A stretch of 64,000 nucleotides of DNA from Actinomycetospora lutea (lineage in GTDB: Bacteria > Actinomycetota > Actinomycetes > Mycobacteriales > Pseudonocardiaceae). The notes beneath the pieces were generated by a model that made no database searches, was not told the DNA's origin, and saw nothing but the letters and a program-made list of their open reading frames with translations. Of the stretch, positions 25,061 to 33,508 are shown piece after piece; within the stretch, counting starts at the first letter, position 1, and each line of letters opens with the position of its first letter. The DNA lies in NCBI RefSeq assembly GCF_028737205.1, contig NZ_JAQZAL010000001.1, positions 372,001 through 436,000 of the forward strand. Reading direction: 5' to 3'. The position numbers were made by a program, and so were the translations under genes.

Positions 25061-25748
25061 GCGGCGGGCCTACGGGGACGATCCCCGGCAGTTCGTCGAC
25101 GTGTACCCGGGGTCGGGTGCCGGGACCGTCGTGCTGCTCCACGGCGGGTTCTGGCGGGCCCGGGTGGGGCTCGACCACATCGCCCCGGTGGCCGCCGACC
25201 TGCACGCCCGCGGGCACACGGTCGTCAACGTCGAGTACCGCCGGGTGGGGCAGGGGGAGTGGCCGGCCACGACGGCGGACGTCGAGGCGGCACTGCGCAC
25301 CGTGGACGGCCCGGCCGTGCTCGTCGGGCACTCGGCGGGCGGGCACCTCGCGGCCTGGGTGGCCGCGCGGGTCCCGGTGCTCGGCGTGGTGTCCCTGGCC
25401 GGGGTGCTGACGCTGGCCGACGCGGCCCGCGACGGCGTCGGGCGCGGTGCCGTCCCGGACCTCGTCGGCGGGATGCCCGACGAGGTGCCCGAGCGCTACG
25501 CCGCCGCCGACCCGGTCGCCCTGCTGCCGCTGGGCGTGCCCGTGCGGGCGGTGCACGCGCGGGAGGACGAGCGGGTGCCGTTCGCGATCAGCGCGGCCTA
25601 CGTCGACGCCGCCCGTGCCGCCGGGGACCCCGCGGAGCTCGTCGAGGTGCCCGGCGACCACTTCACGCTCGTCGATCCCACCCACGCCGCGTGGCCGACC
25701 GTGTACGGACAGATCGCGGATCTGCTCTCCTTCTCCGCAGGCCGCTGA
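25050..25748 (+). CDS. Alpha/beta hydrolase, arylformamidase-like
   Basis: The 232-residue protein has an HGGFW oxyanion-hole motif near residue 31, the nucleophile elbow GHSAGGH, an Asp in AREDERVP and a His in GDHFTLVD. HGG(F/Y)W with GHSAGGH is the pattern of kynurenine formamidase-like hydrolases, which split N-formyl or ester groups from aromatic amines. It could release 2-aminophenol from an acylated form. The gene overlaps the RidA gene by 11 bases. Confidence 0.78.
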   Translation: MSGERRAYGDDPRQFVDVYPGSGAGTVVLLHGGFWRARVGLDHIAPVAADLHARGHTVVNVEYRRVGQGEWPATTADVEAALRTVDGPAVLVGHSAGGHLAAWVAARVPVLGVVSLAGVLTLADAARDGVGRGAVPDLVGGMPDEVPERYAAADPVALLPLGVPVRAVHAREDERVPFAISAAYVDAARAAGDPAELVEVPGDHFTLVDPTHAAWPTVYGQIADLLSFSAGR

Positions 25749-25765
25749 CCTGCGACGATCGGCAG

Positions 25766-28372
25766 GTGAGCACCGTCCTGCTCGAGCGCGCCACGCAGCT
25801 CGAGGTGCTCTCCGGGACGCTCGCGCCGGCCGCCGCCGGGCAGGGGAGCGTGGTGCTCCTCGCGGGCGAGGCGGGCATCGGCAAGACGAGCCTGATCCGG
25901 TCGTTCACGGCGGCGGTGCCGTCCGGCTTCCGCGTCCTCGTCGGCGCCTGCGACGACCTCGTCACGCCCCGCACGCTCGGGGCGGTCCGCGACGCCTTCG
26001 CGGGCCACTCGCCGCGCCTCGACCGCGTCCTCGCCGAGGGCACGCGGGACGACGTGCTGGTCGGGGTGCTCGCCGAGCTCGCCGAGGGCCGGCCGACCGT
26101 GCTCGTCGTCGAGGACGTCCACTGGGCCGACGACGCCACCCTCGACGTGCTGCGCTATGTGTCGCGGCGCATCGAACGGACCTCCGCGGTGCTGGTGGTC
26201 TCCTACCGCGACGACGAGGTCGGGCGCGACCACCCCGCCCAGCGCCTGCTCGGCGGGCTGACCGGCACGCCCGCGCACCGGGTCGTCGTGCCGCGGCTCT
26301 CCCAGGCCGCGGTGGCGCGGCTCGCCGGGACCACTTCGGGGTCGCTGTTCGCGCTCACCGGCGGCAACCCGTTCTACGTGACGGAGGTCGTCGCGGCCGG
26401 TGAGGACGCCGTCCCGCTGACCGTCGCCGACGCCGTCATGGCCCGCGTCCACGGCCTCCCGGCGGCGACCCGGGCCGCGCTCGAGCAGCTCGCCGTCGTC
26501 CCCTCGCAGGTCGAGCTGCCGCTGGCCCGGGCCCTGCTGGGCGACCTCACGGTGCTCGCCGAGGCCGAGCGGCGCGGGGTCCTGGAGGTGCGCCCCGACG
26601 CCGTGGCCTTCCGGCACGAGCTGGCCCGGCGCGCCGTGGAGGACTCGCTGCCGGCGAGCGAGCGGATGGGGTCGCACGCCGCGGTCCTGGACGCCCTGCT
26701 CGCCCGCGACCACGTCGACCTGCCGCGCGTGCTGCACCACGCGGTCGAGGCCGCCGACGACGAGCGCGTCGTCCAGCTCGCCCCGCGGGCGGCGGCCGGG
26801 GCCTCGCGCGACGGCAGCTACGGCCAGGTGATCGGGTGCCTGCGCCTGCTCCTCGAGCGCGAGCACCTGGTGCCCGCGGCCGACGTCGCGGCGGCCCGCC
26901 ACCGCCTGGCGACGGCGCTCTGGGCGATGGACGAGCCGGCCGAGGCGCTGGAGCACGGGCTGGTCGCGGTGCGGATCCTCGAGGAGCTCGGCGACGTCGC
27001 CGGGCTGGGCGAGGCCCTGGTCGTGCTCGGGCCCGCGCAGTGGTCGCTGGCGCGGACCGCCGAGGCGAAGGTGAGCCTGGCGCGGGCCGTCGAGCTGCTC
27101 GGGTCGGTGCCCGAGACGCCGGCCCGGACCTTCGCCCTGCTGTGGTACTCGGTGCTGCTGGCCATGATCGGCGACGAGGACGTCCTGGCCTCCGCCGAGG
27201 CGGCCGCGGCCTCCGCCGAGCGCACCGGGGCCCCCGAGCACCTCGGGATGGCCCTGACCTGCCTCGGCCGGGCGCGGGTCATCGGGGGCGAGCACGACAC
27301 CGGCCTCGCGCTCATGCGCGACGGGCTGGCGGCCACCCGGGCGGCCGGGGCGCACACGTTCACCCTCATCGCGCACGGGCTGCTCGTCCTCGACCTGTTC
27401 GCCCTCGCGCGCTTCGACGAGTGCCGGCGCCACCTCGACGAGGCCATCGCCTACGCCGAGGAGCTCGAGACGTGGTTCCTCGCCACGTCGTGGCAGGCGG
27501 TCGGGTACCGCCTGCAGGCGGTGCACGGTGACTGGGACGGCGCGATCGCCGGCCTGCGCGGGATCGCCGGCACCCGGGGCGAGCCGGAGCGGGGCTCGTT
27601 GCGCTACGCGCTCCCGGCCCTGGCCCGCCTCCTCGTCCGCCGGGGTGACGACGACGCCCCGGGCCACCGGGCGTGGGCGCGCGACCTCGCCGCCCGCGTG
27701 GACTGCTACGACATCTGGTGGACCTCCGGGCTGCTGGAGATCGAGACGGCGTGGCTCACCGGGCGCCACGCCGACGCCGACGCGGCGCTCGCGCGGCTGG
27801 GGGAGCTGACCGCCCGTCCCGGCCGCGAGCTCGACCGCGGCGAGCTGGCCCGCTGGCAGCGGCGCCTCGGGCGGGAAGTCGCCGTGCCGGCGGGCGCGCG
27901 CGCCGTGCACGCCGCCGGCCTGCGCGGCGACTGGGCGGCCGCGGCCGCGGCGTGGGAGGCCGACGGGGTGCCCTACGACCAGGCGCTCGAGCTGCTCGAC
28001 TCCGGCGTGCCCGAGCCGACCCTGCGCGCGCTGCGGATCCTCGACGGTCTCGGGGCCCGGGCGACGGCCCGGCTGGCCCGCCAGCGGCTGCGCGCGCTGG
28101 GGGTCTCGCACATCCCGCGCGGCCCCTACGCCGCCACCCGGGCCAACCCCGCCGGCCTCAGCGACCGCCAGGTCGAGGTGCTGCTCCTGCTCGCCGAGAA
28201 CCTGACCAACGCCGAGATCGCGGCCCGCCTCGTCATCTCGGAGAAGACCGCGGACCACCACGTCTCGGCGATCCTGGGCAAGCTCGACGTGCGGACCCGC
28301 CGGGAGGCCGCGGCGCGGGCCCGCGCGCTCGGTCTCGTGCCCGAGCGCCGCCGGACGCCGCGTCAGGCGTAG
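25766..28372 (+). CDS. LAL-type (ATPase plus LuxR) transcriptional regulator
   Basis: The 868-residue protein has an AAA-type ATPase (Walker A GEAGIGKTSL near residue 32, Walker B VLVVEDVHWADD near 110), a long helical TPR-like middle and a C-terminal LuxR helix-turn-helix (LSDRQVEVLLLLAENLTN, about residues 800-860). Large ATP-binding LuxR regulators act as inducer-sensing activators, as MalT does. It is 17 bases after the hydrolase gene and so probably ends the shell operon, giving this locus three candidate regulators. The GTG start has no strong ribosome site. Confidence 0.85.
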   Translation: MSTVLLERATQLEVLSGTLAPAAAGQGSVVLLAGEAGIGKTSLIRSFTAAVPSGFRVLVGACDDLVTPRTLGAVRDAFAGHSPRLDRVLAEGTRDDVLVGVLAELAEGRPTVLVVEDVHWADDATLDVLRYVSRRIERTSAVLVVSYRDDEVGRDHPAQRLLGGLTGTPAHRVVVPRLSQAAVARLAGTTSGSLFALTGGNPFYVTEVVAAGEDAVPLTVADAVMARVHGLPAATRAALEQLAVVPSQVELPLARALLGDLTVLAEAERRGVLEVRPDAVAFRHELARRAVEDSLPASERMGSHAAVLDALLARDHVDLPRVLHHAVEAADDERVVQLAPRAAAGASRDGSYGQVIGCLRLLLEREHLVPAADVAAARHRLATALWAMDEPAEALEHGLVAVRILEELGDVAGLGEALVVLGPAQWSLARTAEAKVSLARAVELLGSVPETPARTFALLWYSVLLAMIGDEDVLASAEAAAASAERTGAPEHLGMALTCLGRARVIGGEHDTGLALMRDGLAATRAAGAHTFTLIAHGLLVLDLFALARFDECRRHLDEAIAYAEELETWFLATSWQAVGYRLQAVHGDWDGAIAGLRGIAGTRGEPERGSLRYALPALARLLVRRGDDDAPGHRAWARDLAARVDCYDIWWTSGLLEIETAWLTGRHADADAALARLGELTARPGRELDRGELARWQRRLGREVAVPAGARAVHAAGLRGDWAAAAAAWEADGVPYDQALELLDSGVPEPTLRALRILDGLGARATARLARQRLRALGVSHIPRGPYAATRANPAGLSDRQVEVLLLLAENLTNAEIAARLVISEKTADHHVSAILGKLDVRTRREAAARARALGLVPERRRTPRQA

Positions 28373-28803
28373 GGGTAGCCGCGCTCCGCGTACTCGAAGC
28401 CGCCGAGCTCGAGGCGCTCGTAGCCCGGCGCCTGGGGCGAGGCGTAGTAGGCGCGGATCTCGGTGATGCGGCCCTCCTCGTCGAACTCGTACCACTCCGC
28501 CCCGCGCAGGATCACCCCGAGCGAGCCCTTGTGGTGGGTCCACTCGCACACGGCCTGCCGGCGCGGCTCGTCGACGACGATCGCGTCCACCGTCCACGAC
28601 GACCCGCGCTCGCGGACCGCGGTGGCCCAGCGCTGGGCGATCACCCGCGCGCCGACCCAGGGGCCGTCGTACATGTCGGGCGGGAAGTAGTGCCGGGCGT
28701 TCCCGGCGAGGTAGGCGGCCACCGCGTCGGCGTCCCCGGACGTGCAGGCGTCCATGTAGCCCCGCACCGTGGCCTCGAGCCCCGCCGACGTCGTCCCGCC
28801 CAC
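28363..28803 (-). CDS. SnoaL-like (NTF2 fold) protein
   Basis: The 146-residue protein has the SnoaL/NTF2 pattern: VRGYMDACTSGDADAVAAYL, then HYFPPDMYDGPWVGARVIAQ and a C-terminal strand with GRITEIRAYYA. Members are pocket proteins such as isomerases, hydratases or hydrolases, and the substrate cannot be told. GAGGGAGG precedes the GTG start. The end overlaps the end of the convergent LAL regulator by ten bases. Confidence 0.78.
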   Translation of the reverse strand: MGGTTSAGLEATVRGYMDACTSGDADAVAAYLAGNARHYFPPDMYDGPWVGARVIAQRWATAVRERGSSWTVDAIVVDEPRRQAVCEWTHHKGSLGVILRGAEWYEFDEEGRITEIRAYYASPQAPGYERLELGGFEYAERGYPYA

Positions 28804-28892
28804 TGCGCCTCCCTCGATCGACTGTGCCGGGCGAGGATGCGGATTCCCCGACGACGGACGCAAGCGTGGCCCCCGGGCCGGCACAGGCGAGG

Positions 28893-30198
28893 ATGGGGCG
28901 CGTGAGCCAGAGCGGGCGGGTGCGACAGGACGAGGTGTACCGGGCGGGGATCACGGGACGCCGGCCGGCGGTGCCGACGGCGTTCCCGGCGCTGGAGCGT
29001 CGGGCGCGGTGGGCGATGTCGCGGCGGGCGCACGCCTACGTCGCGGGCGGCGCGGGCAGCGAGGAGACGGTGCGCCAACCGGGCCGCGTTCGAGCGGCAC
29101 CGCATCGTGCCGCGGATGCTGCGCGGGGTGGGGGAGCGCGACACGTCGGTCGAGCTCTTCGGCCGCCGCCACGACCACCCGCTGCTGCTGGCGCCGATCG
29201 GGGCCACCGACCTCGTGCACCGGCGCGCCGACCTCGCCGTCGCCGAGGGCGCGGCGCACGCGGGCGTCTCGATGATCGTCTCCAACCAGGCGGGCTTCGC
29301 CATGGAGGAGATCGCGCCGCGGGCCACGGCCGGCTGGTGGTCGCAGCTGTACTGGTCGACCTCCGACGACCTCGTCGACAGCTTCCTGCAGCGCGCCGAG
29401 GCGGCCGGGGCGGGCGCGGTGGTCGTCACCCTCGACACGACCACGCTCGGCTGGCGTCCGCGCGACCTCGACCTCGGGCACCTGCCCTTCGCCCGCGGCC
29501 TGGGCATCGCGCAGTACACGTCGGACCCGGTGTTCGCGCGGCTGGCGCAGGAGACCGCCGACGGTCCGCGCCGGGGGAGTCCGCGCCCGACGCCGGCGGC
29601 GGTCCGGACGCTGCTCGAGATCAGCCGCCACCACCCCGGGCGCTTCGTCGACAACCTGCGCTCGCCGCTGCCGCGCGCGGCCGTCGAGACGTTCCTGCGC
29701 GTCTACTCGCGCCCCACGCTCTCCTGGGCCGACATCGCCACCCTGCGCTCGCGCACCGGCCTGCCGGTGGTGCTCAAGGGCGTCCTGCACCCCGACGACG
29801 CCCGGCGCGCGCTCGACCACGGCGTGGACGGGGTGCTGGTCAGCAACCACGGCGGGCGCCAGGTCGACGGGTCGGTGCCGACGCTCGACGCCCTGCCCGG
29901 CGTGGTCGAGGCGGTCGACGGGCGCGCGCCGGTGCTGCTCGACTCCGGGATCCGCAGCGGCTCCGACGCCGCCCGCGCGCTGGCGCTCGGCGCGAGCGCG
30001 GTGTGCCTCGGGCGGCCGTGGGTGTACGGGCTCGCGCTGGCCGGGGCGGCCGGGGTCGCGCAGGTGACCCGAGACGTCCTCGCCGAGCTGGACCTGACCC
30101 TGGCCCTGGCGGGCGCCCGCACCCCGGCCGACGTGGAGCTCGCACCGTTCGACCCCTCGTTCGCCACGGCGGAACCCGCCGTGCGCCCGCGGCGGTGA
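28893..30198 (+). pseudogene. FMN-dependent alpha-hydroxyacid oxidase/dehydrogenase, frameshifted
   Basis: The product would match lactate 2-monooxygenase/lactate dehydrogenase-type flavoproteins: VYRAGITGRRPAVPTAFPAL at the start, LAPIGATDLVH, VVLKGVLHPDDA and the active-site SNHGGRQVDGS. The first 60 residues are in one frame and everything from about 29078 on is in another. At 29070-29080 the sequence reads GTGCGCCAACC where GTGCGCGCCAACC would restore a normal VRANRAAFERHRIVPRML. Two bases (GC) therefore appear to be missing in a GC run. Either the gene is broken or the assembly is wrong here. A GTG at 28902 is an alternative start. Confidence 0.8.
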
Positions 30199-30217
30199 TC
30201 ACGCCAGGGTGGAGGGC

Positions 30218-30967
30218 ATGACCCGGGTGCTGCTGATCCGCCACGGTGAGACCCACGGCTACCACGACGACGTCGGGCTCACCGAGCAGGGCGAGGCGCA
30301 GGCCCGGGCGAAGGGCAAGGAGCTCGCGGCCGCGCTGCCCCCCGGCGCGCGGGTGACGATGCCGCACGCCCCGACCGCCCGGGGCACCGCGACCGCGGTG
30401 ACGCTGCGGGAGGTCCTGCTCGCCGAGCTCGGCCCGGGCACCGACGTCACTGTCGGGGAGCTGGTGCCCGACGCCCGCTTCGACAGCCTGCAGTTCCTCT
30501 ACGCGGGGGAGGCGCGCGAGTCGTCGGGGGTCGCGAAGCACCGGATCGGGCTCGAGGGCGAGCGGCCCGACTGGGCGCGGGCCTTCGACCGCTTCGACAC
30601 CGACTTCGGCGCGGGCTCCAAGGCGGGCGGGCCGATCGACCGCTGGATGGTCGCGACCGACCTGCACTTCGAGCCGCCCCAGGTCATCGCCTACCGCGCC
30701 TGGGCCGGCATCCGCGCCCAGGCCGCCGGGACGGTGGCGCTGGCCAGCTCGCACTCGGCGCTGCTGCGGGCGTTCGCCAGCGCCGCGCTGGGCCACGACG
30801 TCGGCGAGCCCCGCAACCTCGAGCACGTCGACGTCGAGCTGCACGGCGACCGGGCGACCGTCACCTACCGCGACGAGAGCACCGAGGTCGACGTCCCGAC
30901 CGTGGTGCCACCGTGGCTCGACCCGTCCTACCTCGACGCCGGGGAGCGCACCGCGCACCGGTGGTGA
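30218..30967 (+). CDS. Histidine phosphatase superfamily protein
   Basis: The 249-residue protein opens with LLIRHGETHGYHDD, the RHG motif of the phosphoglycerate mutase/histidine acid phosphatase family, and has a second catalytic His in ASSHSALLRAF near residue 188. The middle is longer than in small phosphatases. The substrate is unknown. GGAGGG lies directly ahead of the ATG. Confidence 0.82.
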   Translation: MTRVLLIRHGETHGYHDDVGLTEQGEAQARAKGKELAAALPPGARVTMPHAPTARGTATAVTLREVLLAELGPGTDVTVGELVPDARFDSLQFLYAGEARESSGVAKHRIGLEGERPDWARAFDRFDTDFGAGSKAGGPIDRWMVATDLHFEPPQVIAYRAWAGIRAQAAGTVALASSHSALLRAFASAALGHDVGEPRNLEHVDVELHGDRATVTYRDESTEVDVPTVVPPWLDPSYLDAGERTAHRW

Positions 30968-31056
30968 GGGCGGTGGGCGTGCCGAGGTGGACGTTTCGGG
31001 TCGTCGCGAGCGGCCGATGCTCCTGGGTACCGCCGACCGCACCAGGGAGCACCCGT

Positions 31057-31350
31057 ATGTCCCTCGCCGACACCCTCGCCCGCTGGCGCGCCCGCCTCAC
31101 CGGCGAGAGCGGGCCCGTCGGCCCGTCCACCGGGACGCCCACCGAGTCCGACGCCGGGCACGACCCGCGCACCGCCGCGTCGCGGCCCACCGGCGGCGCG
31201 CACGAGCAGCACCGGAGCGACCAGGGCGCGGTCACCGGCACCGGCGACACGGACACCTTCGTCGGCCGCGCCGCGGGCCGCGACCTCGGCTACGCGGGCG
31301 AGACCGGTGCCGAGGCCCGGCGCGAGGCCCAGCAGCGGGACGAGCGATGA
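31057..31350 (+). CDS. Small hydrophilic protein of unknown function
   Basis: The 97-residue protein is not recognised. It has one amphipathic start (MSLADTLARWRARLTGES) and is then rich in Gly, Thr, Asp and Arg, so it is probably disordered. The ATG is chosen because AGGGAG lies eight bases ahead. It overlaps the next membrane protein gene as ATGA, so the two are coupled. Confidence 0.6.
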   Translation: MSLADTLARWRARLTGESGPVGPSTGTPTESDAGHDPRTAASRPTGGAHEQHRSDQGAVTGTGDTDTFVGRAAGRDLGYAGETGAEARREAQQRDER

Positions 31351-32054
31351 CCACCGACCAGGGCGCCGTGCGCCCGGACCAGGGCGTCGTCAAGGTGCAC
31401 CGCGTCGGCGCGGTCGTCGTGGCGCTGGTCATCGCGACGTTCGGCGTGCTCGGGCTCGTCGGCGGGCTGTCGTTCTTCGACACCGAGGGCGCGCCGGTGC
31501 TCGGGCTCTCGACCAACGGCGCGCTGTCGACGATCTCGCTGGTCACAGCCGTGGTGCTCGTCGCCGCGGCGATCCGCGGCGGGCGCCTGGCGTCGACGCT
31601 GATGATGGTGGTCGGGACGCTGTTCCTCGTCTCGGCGTTCGTCAACCTGGGGCTCATCGGCACCGCGTACAACCTGCTGGCGTTCCGGCTGCCCAACGTC
31701 TTCTTCTCGATCGGCGCCGGGATGCTGCTGCTGTTCACCGGCGCCTACGGGCGGGCGTCGGCGAAGCTCCCGCCGGACAACCCGTACAAGCTCGAACGCC
31801 GCCCGGGCGACCCCGAGGACCACGGTGACGCGGCCGAGGCGCCGCAGGACTCGCACCGCCAGCCCCGCCCGTCCTCCCCGCAGGAGGCCCGGGCCGACCT
31901 CGCGATGGCCGAGGCCGAGCGGGCGCTCGCGCAGGGCGCGGCCGACGACGAGCAGCGCCGGCGGCTGGCGGCCATCGACCACGCCCGCACCCACGAGGAG
32001 CGGCGGGCGATCTGGATGCGGCACACCGAGCAGTCCGAGCCCTCCGGGCACTGA
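31347..32054 (+). CDS. DUF4383 membrane protein
   Basis: The 235-residue protein has four hydrophobic segments (about residues 18-40, 55-75, 80-105 and 115-135) in the pattern of DUF4383, with FGVLGLVGGLSFFDTEGAP after the first helix. A charged tail of about 95 residues, rich in Ala, Glu, Arg and Gln, follows and should lie in the cytoplasm. The function is unknown. It is coupled to the small upstream gene. Confidence 0.75.
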   Translation: MTTDQGAVRPDQGVVKVHRVGAVVVALVIATFGVLGLVGGLSFFDTEGAPVLGLSTNGALSTISLVTAVVLVAAAIRGGRLASTLMMVVGTLFLVSAFVNLGLIGTAYNLLAFRLPNVFFSIGAGMLLLFTGAYGRASAKLPPDNPYKLERRPGDPEDHGDAAEAPQDSHRQPRPSSPQEARADLAMAEAERALAQGAADDEQRRRLAAIDHARTHEERRAIWMRHTEQSEPSGH

Positions 32055-32129
32055 CCCCTCCGGTCGGACGGGGCACCGCGACCCGTCCCGATCTGGCCCC
32101 GCTCGCGCACGACTGATAGACGTGGACGC

Positions 32130-32936
32130 ATGAGCGCGATCGCGGCCACCGACACGACCACCTCCTCCGCCGTGCGCGTCGAGGTCGACGGACCGACCGC
32201 GGTGCTGACCCTCGACAACCCGAAGCGGCGCAACGCCCTGTCGGTCGCGACGATGACCGAGCTGACCGCGGCGCTGCGCGACGTCTCGGCGCGCGCGGGC
32301 GTGCGGGCGATCGTGCTGCGCGCCGAGGGCCCGGCCTTCTCCGCGGGCCACGACCTCTCCGAGATGGTCGACCGGACGCTCGAGGAGGAGCGCGAGGTCT
32401 TCGCGGTGTGCACCGACCTCATGACCGCGCTGCACGCCGTGCCCCAGCCGGTGATCGCCGCGGTGCAGGGCGTGGCGGTGGCCGCGGGGTGCCAGCTCGT
32501 CGCCGCCTGCGACCTCGCCGTCGCCGCGCAGGGCGCGGTGTTCGGCACCCCGGGCGTCAAGATCGGCCTGTTCTGCTCCACCCCGATGGTGGCGGTGACC
32601 CGCGCGATCGGGCGCAAGCGCGCGATGCAGCTGCTGCTCACCGGCGAGACGATCGACGCCGCCACCGCCGCCGACTGGGGCCTGGTCAACCAGGTGGTCG
32701 CCGCCGACGAGCTCGACGGGGCGGTGCGGGCGCTGGCGGCCAAGGTCGCCGACGCCAGCGCGGTCACCCTGCGCATCGGCAAGGAGGCGTTCTACCGGCA
32801 GATCGACCTGCCCGAGGACGCCGCCTACGAGGAGATGCGCGAGACGATGGCGACCAACGCCATGACCTGCGACGCCCAGGAGGGCATGTCGGCCTTCCTC
32901 GCGAAGCGGCCCCCGCAGTGGCAGCACCACGACTGA
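32130..32936 (+). CDS. Enoyl-CoA hydratase family protein (ECHDC3-like)
   Basis: The 268-residue crotonase-fold protein has the oxyanion-hole stretches FSAGHDLSEMVDR and GVAVAAGCQLVAACDLAVAA. The second catalytic Glu of true hydratases is not at its place (FGTPGVKIGLFCSTP), and this sequence resembles the poorly understood ECHDC3 group. So CoA binding is likely but hydratase activity is not. The next gene (VOC) follows after 32 bases. Confidence 0.8.
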   Translation: MSAIAATDTTTSSAVRVEVDGPTAVLTLDNPKRRNALSVATMTELTAALRDVSARAGVRAIVLRAEGPAFSAGHDLSEMVDRTLEEEREVFAVCTDLMTALHAVPQPVIAAVQGVAVAAGCQLVAACDLAVAAQGAVFGTPGVKIGLFCSTPMVAVTRAIGRKRAMQLLLTGETIDAATAADWGLVNQVVAADELDGAVRALAAKVADASAVTLRIGKEAFYRQIDLPEDAAYEEMRETMATNAMTCDAQEGMSAFLAKRPPQWQHHD

Positions 32937-32968
32937 CCCCGTCGCCAACGAGGCAAAGGAGCCCGTCC

Positions 32969-33370
32969 ATGGCCTTCCCCGGCCTGCAGCACGTCGCCGT
33001 CACCGTCTCCGACATCCGGCGCAGCACCGAGTGGTACACCCGCCTCTTCGGCGCCGACCCGGTGCTCACCGAGGACGAGGAGGGCGGCGAGTTCCACCAC
33101 GTCGTCTACGCCCTCGACGGCGGCTCGCTCTTCGGGCTGCACACGCACATGGGGCGCGAGGCGAAGGACCGCGCCGACGAGCGCCGTACCGGTCTCGACC
33201 ACATCAGCTTCGGGCTCTCGGGCACCGCCGAGCTCGAGCAGTGGCGCGACAAGCTCGACCAGCTCGGCATCCAGCACGGCGGCATCAAGAAGGCGCACTA
33301 CGGCTCGGGCATCTCGTTCCGCGACCCCGACAACATCGCCCTCGAGTTCTTCATCGCGCCGGGCACCTGA
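32969..33370 (+). CDS. VOC (glyoxalase/dioxygenase fold) family protein
   Basis: The 133-residue protein has two beta-alpha-beta-beta-beta units: GLQHVAVTVSDIRRSTEWYT and GLDHISFGLSGTAELEQW, ending FRDPDNIALEFFIAP. The metal ligands His and Glu expected in this fold are present (LQHVAV, LDHISF, ALEFF). The reaction is unknown. AAAGGAG lies ahead of the ATG. Confidence 0.8.
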   Translation: MAFPGLQHVAVTVSDIRRSTEWYTRLFGADPVLTEDEEGGEFHHVVYALDGGSLFGLHTHMGREAKDRADERRTGLDHISFGLSGTAELEQWRDKLDQLGIQHGGIKKAHYGSGISFRDPDNIALEFFIAPGT

Positions 33371-33458
33371 GCCGCGCCGGACGACCCGCCCGCTCGCGGG
33401 AGGGCGCCCGCCCGGGTGCCGCGCGCAGAGATGAACGAGCCGGGCGCGCCTTGGTCCT

Positions 33459-33472
33459 ACAAAGCAACTTGT
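33459..33472. promoter_or_regulatory. Operator-like repeat before the HxlR-SCP2 gene
   Basis: ACAA-N6-TTGT lies 37 bases before the start codon, and TAGGCT at 33497-33502 lies six bases before it, giving a leaderless promoter with a possible autoregulatory site upstream. Confidence 0.35.
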
Positions 33473-33508
33473 CGAGTCGTCGGACGTATCCGGTGGTAGG
33501 CTGCGGCT

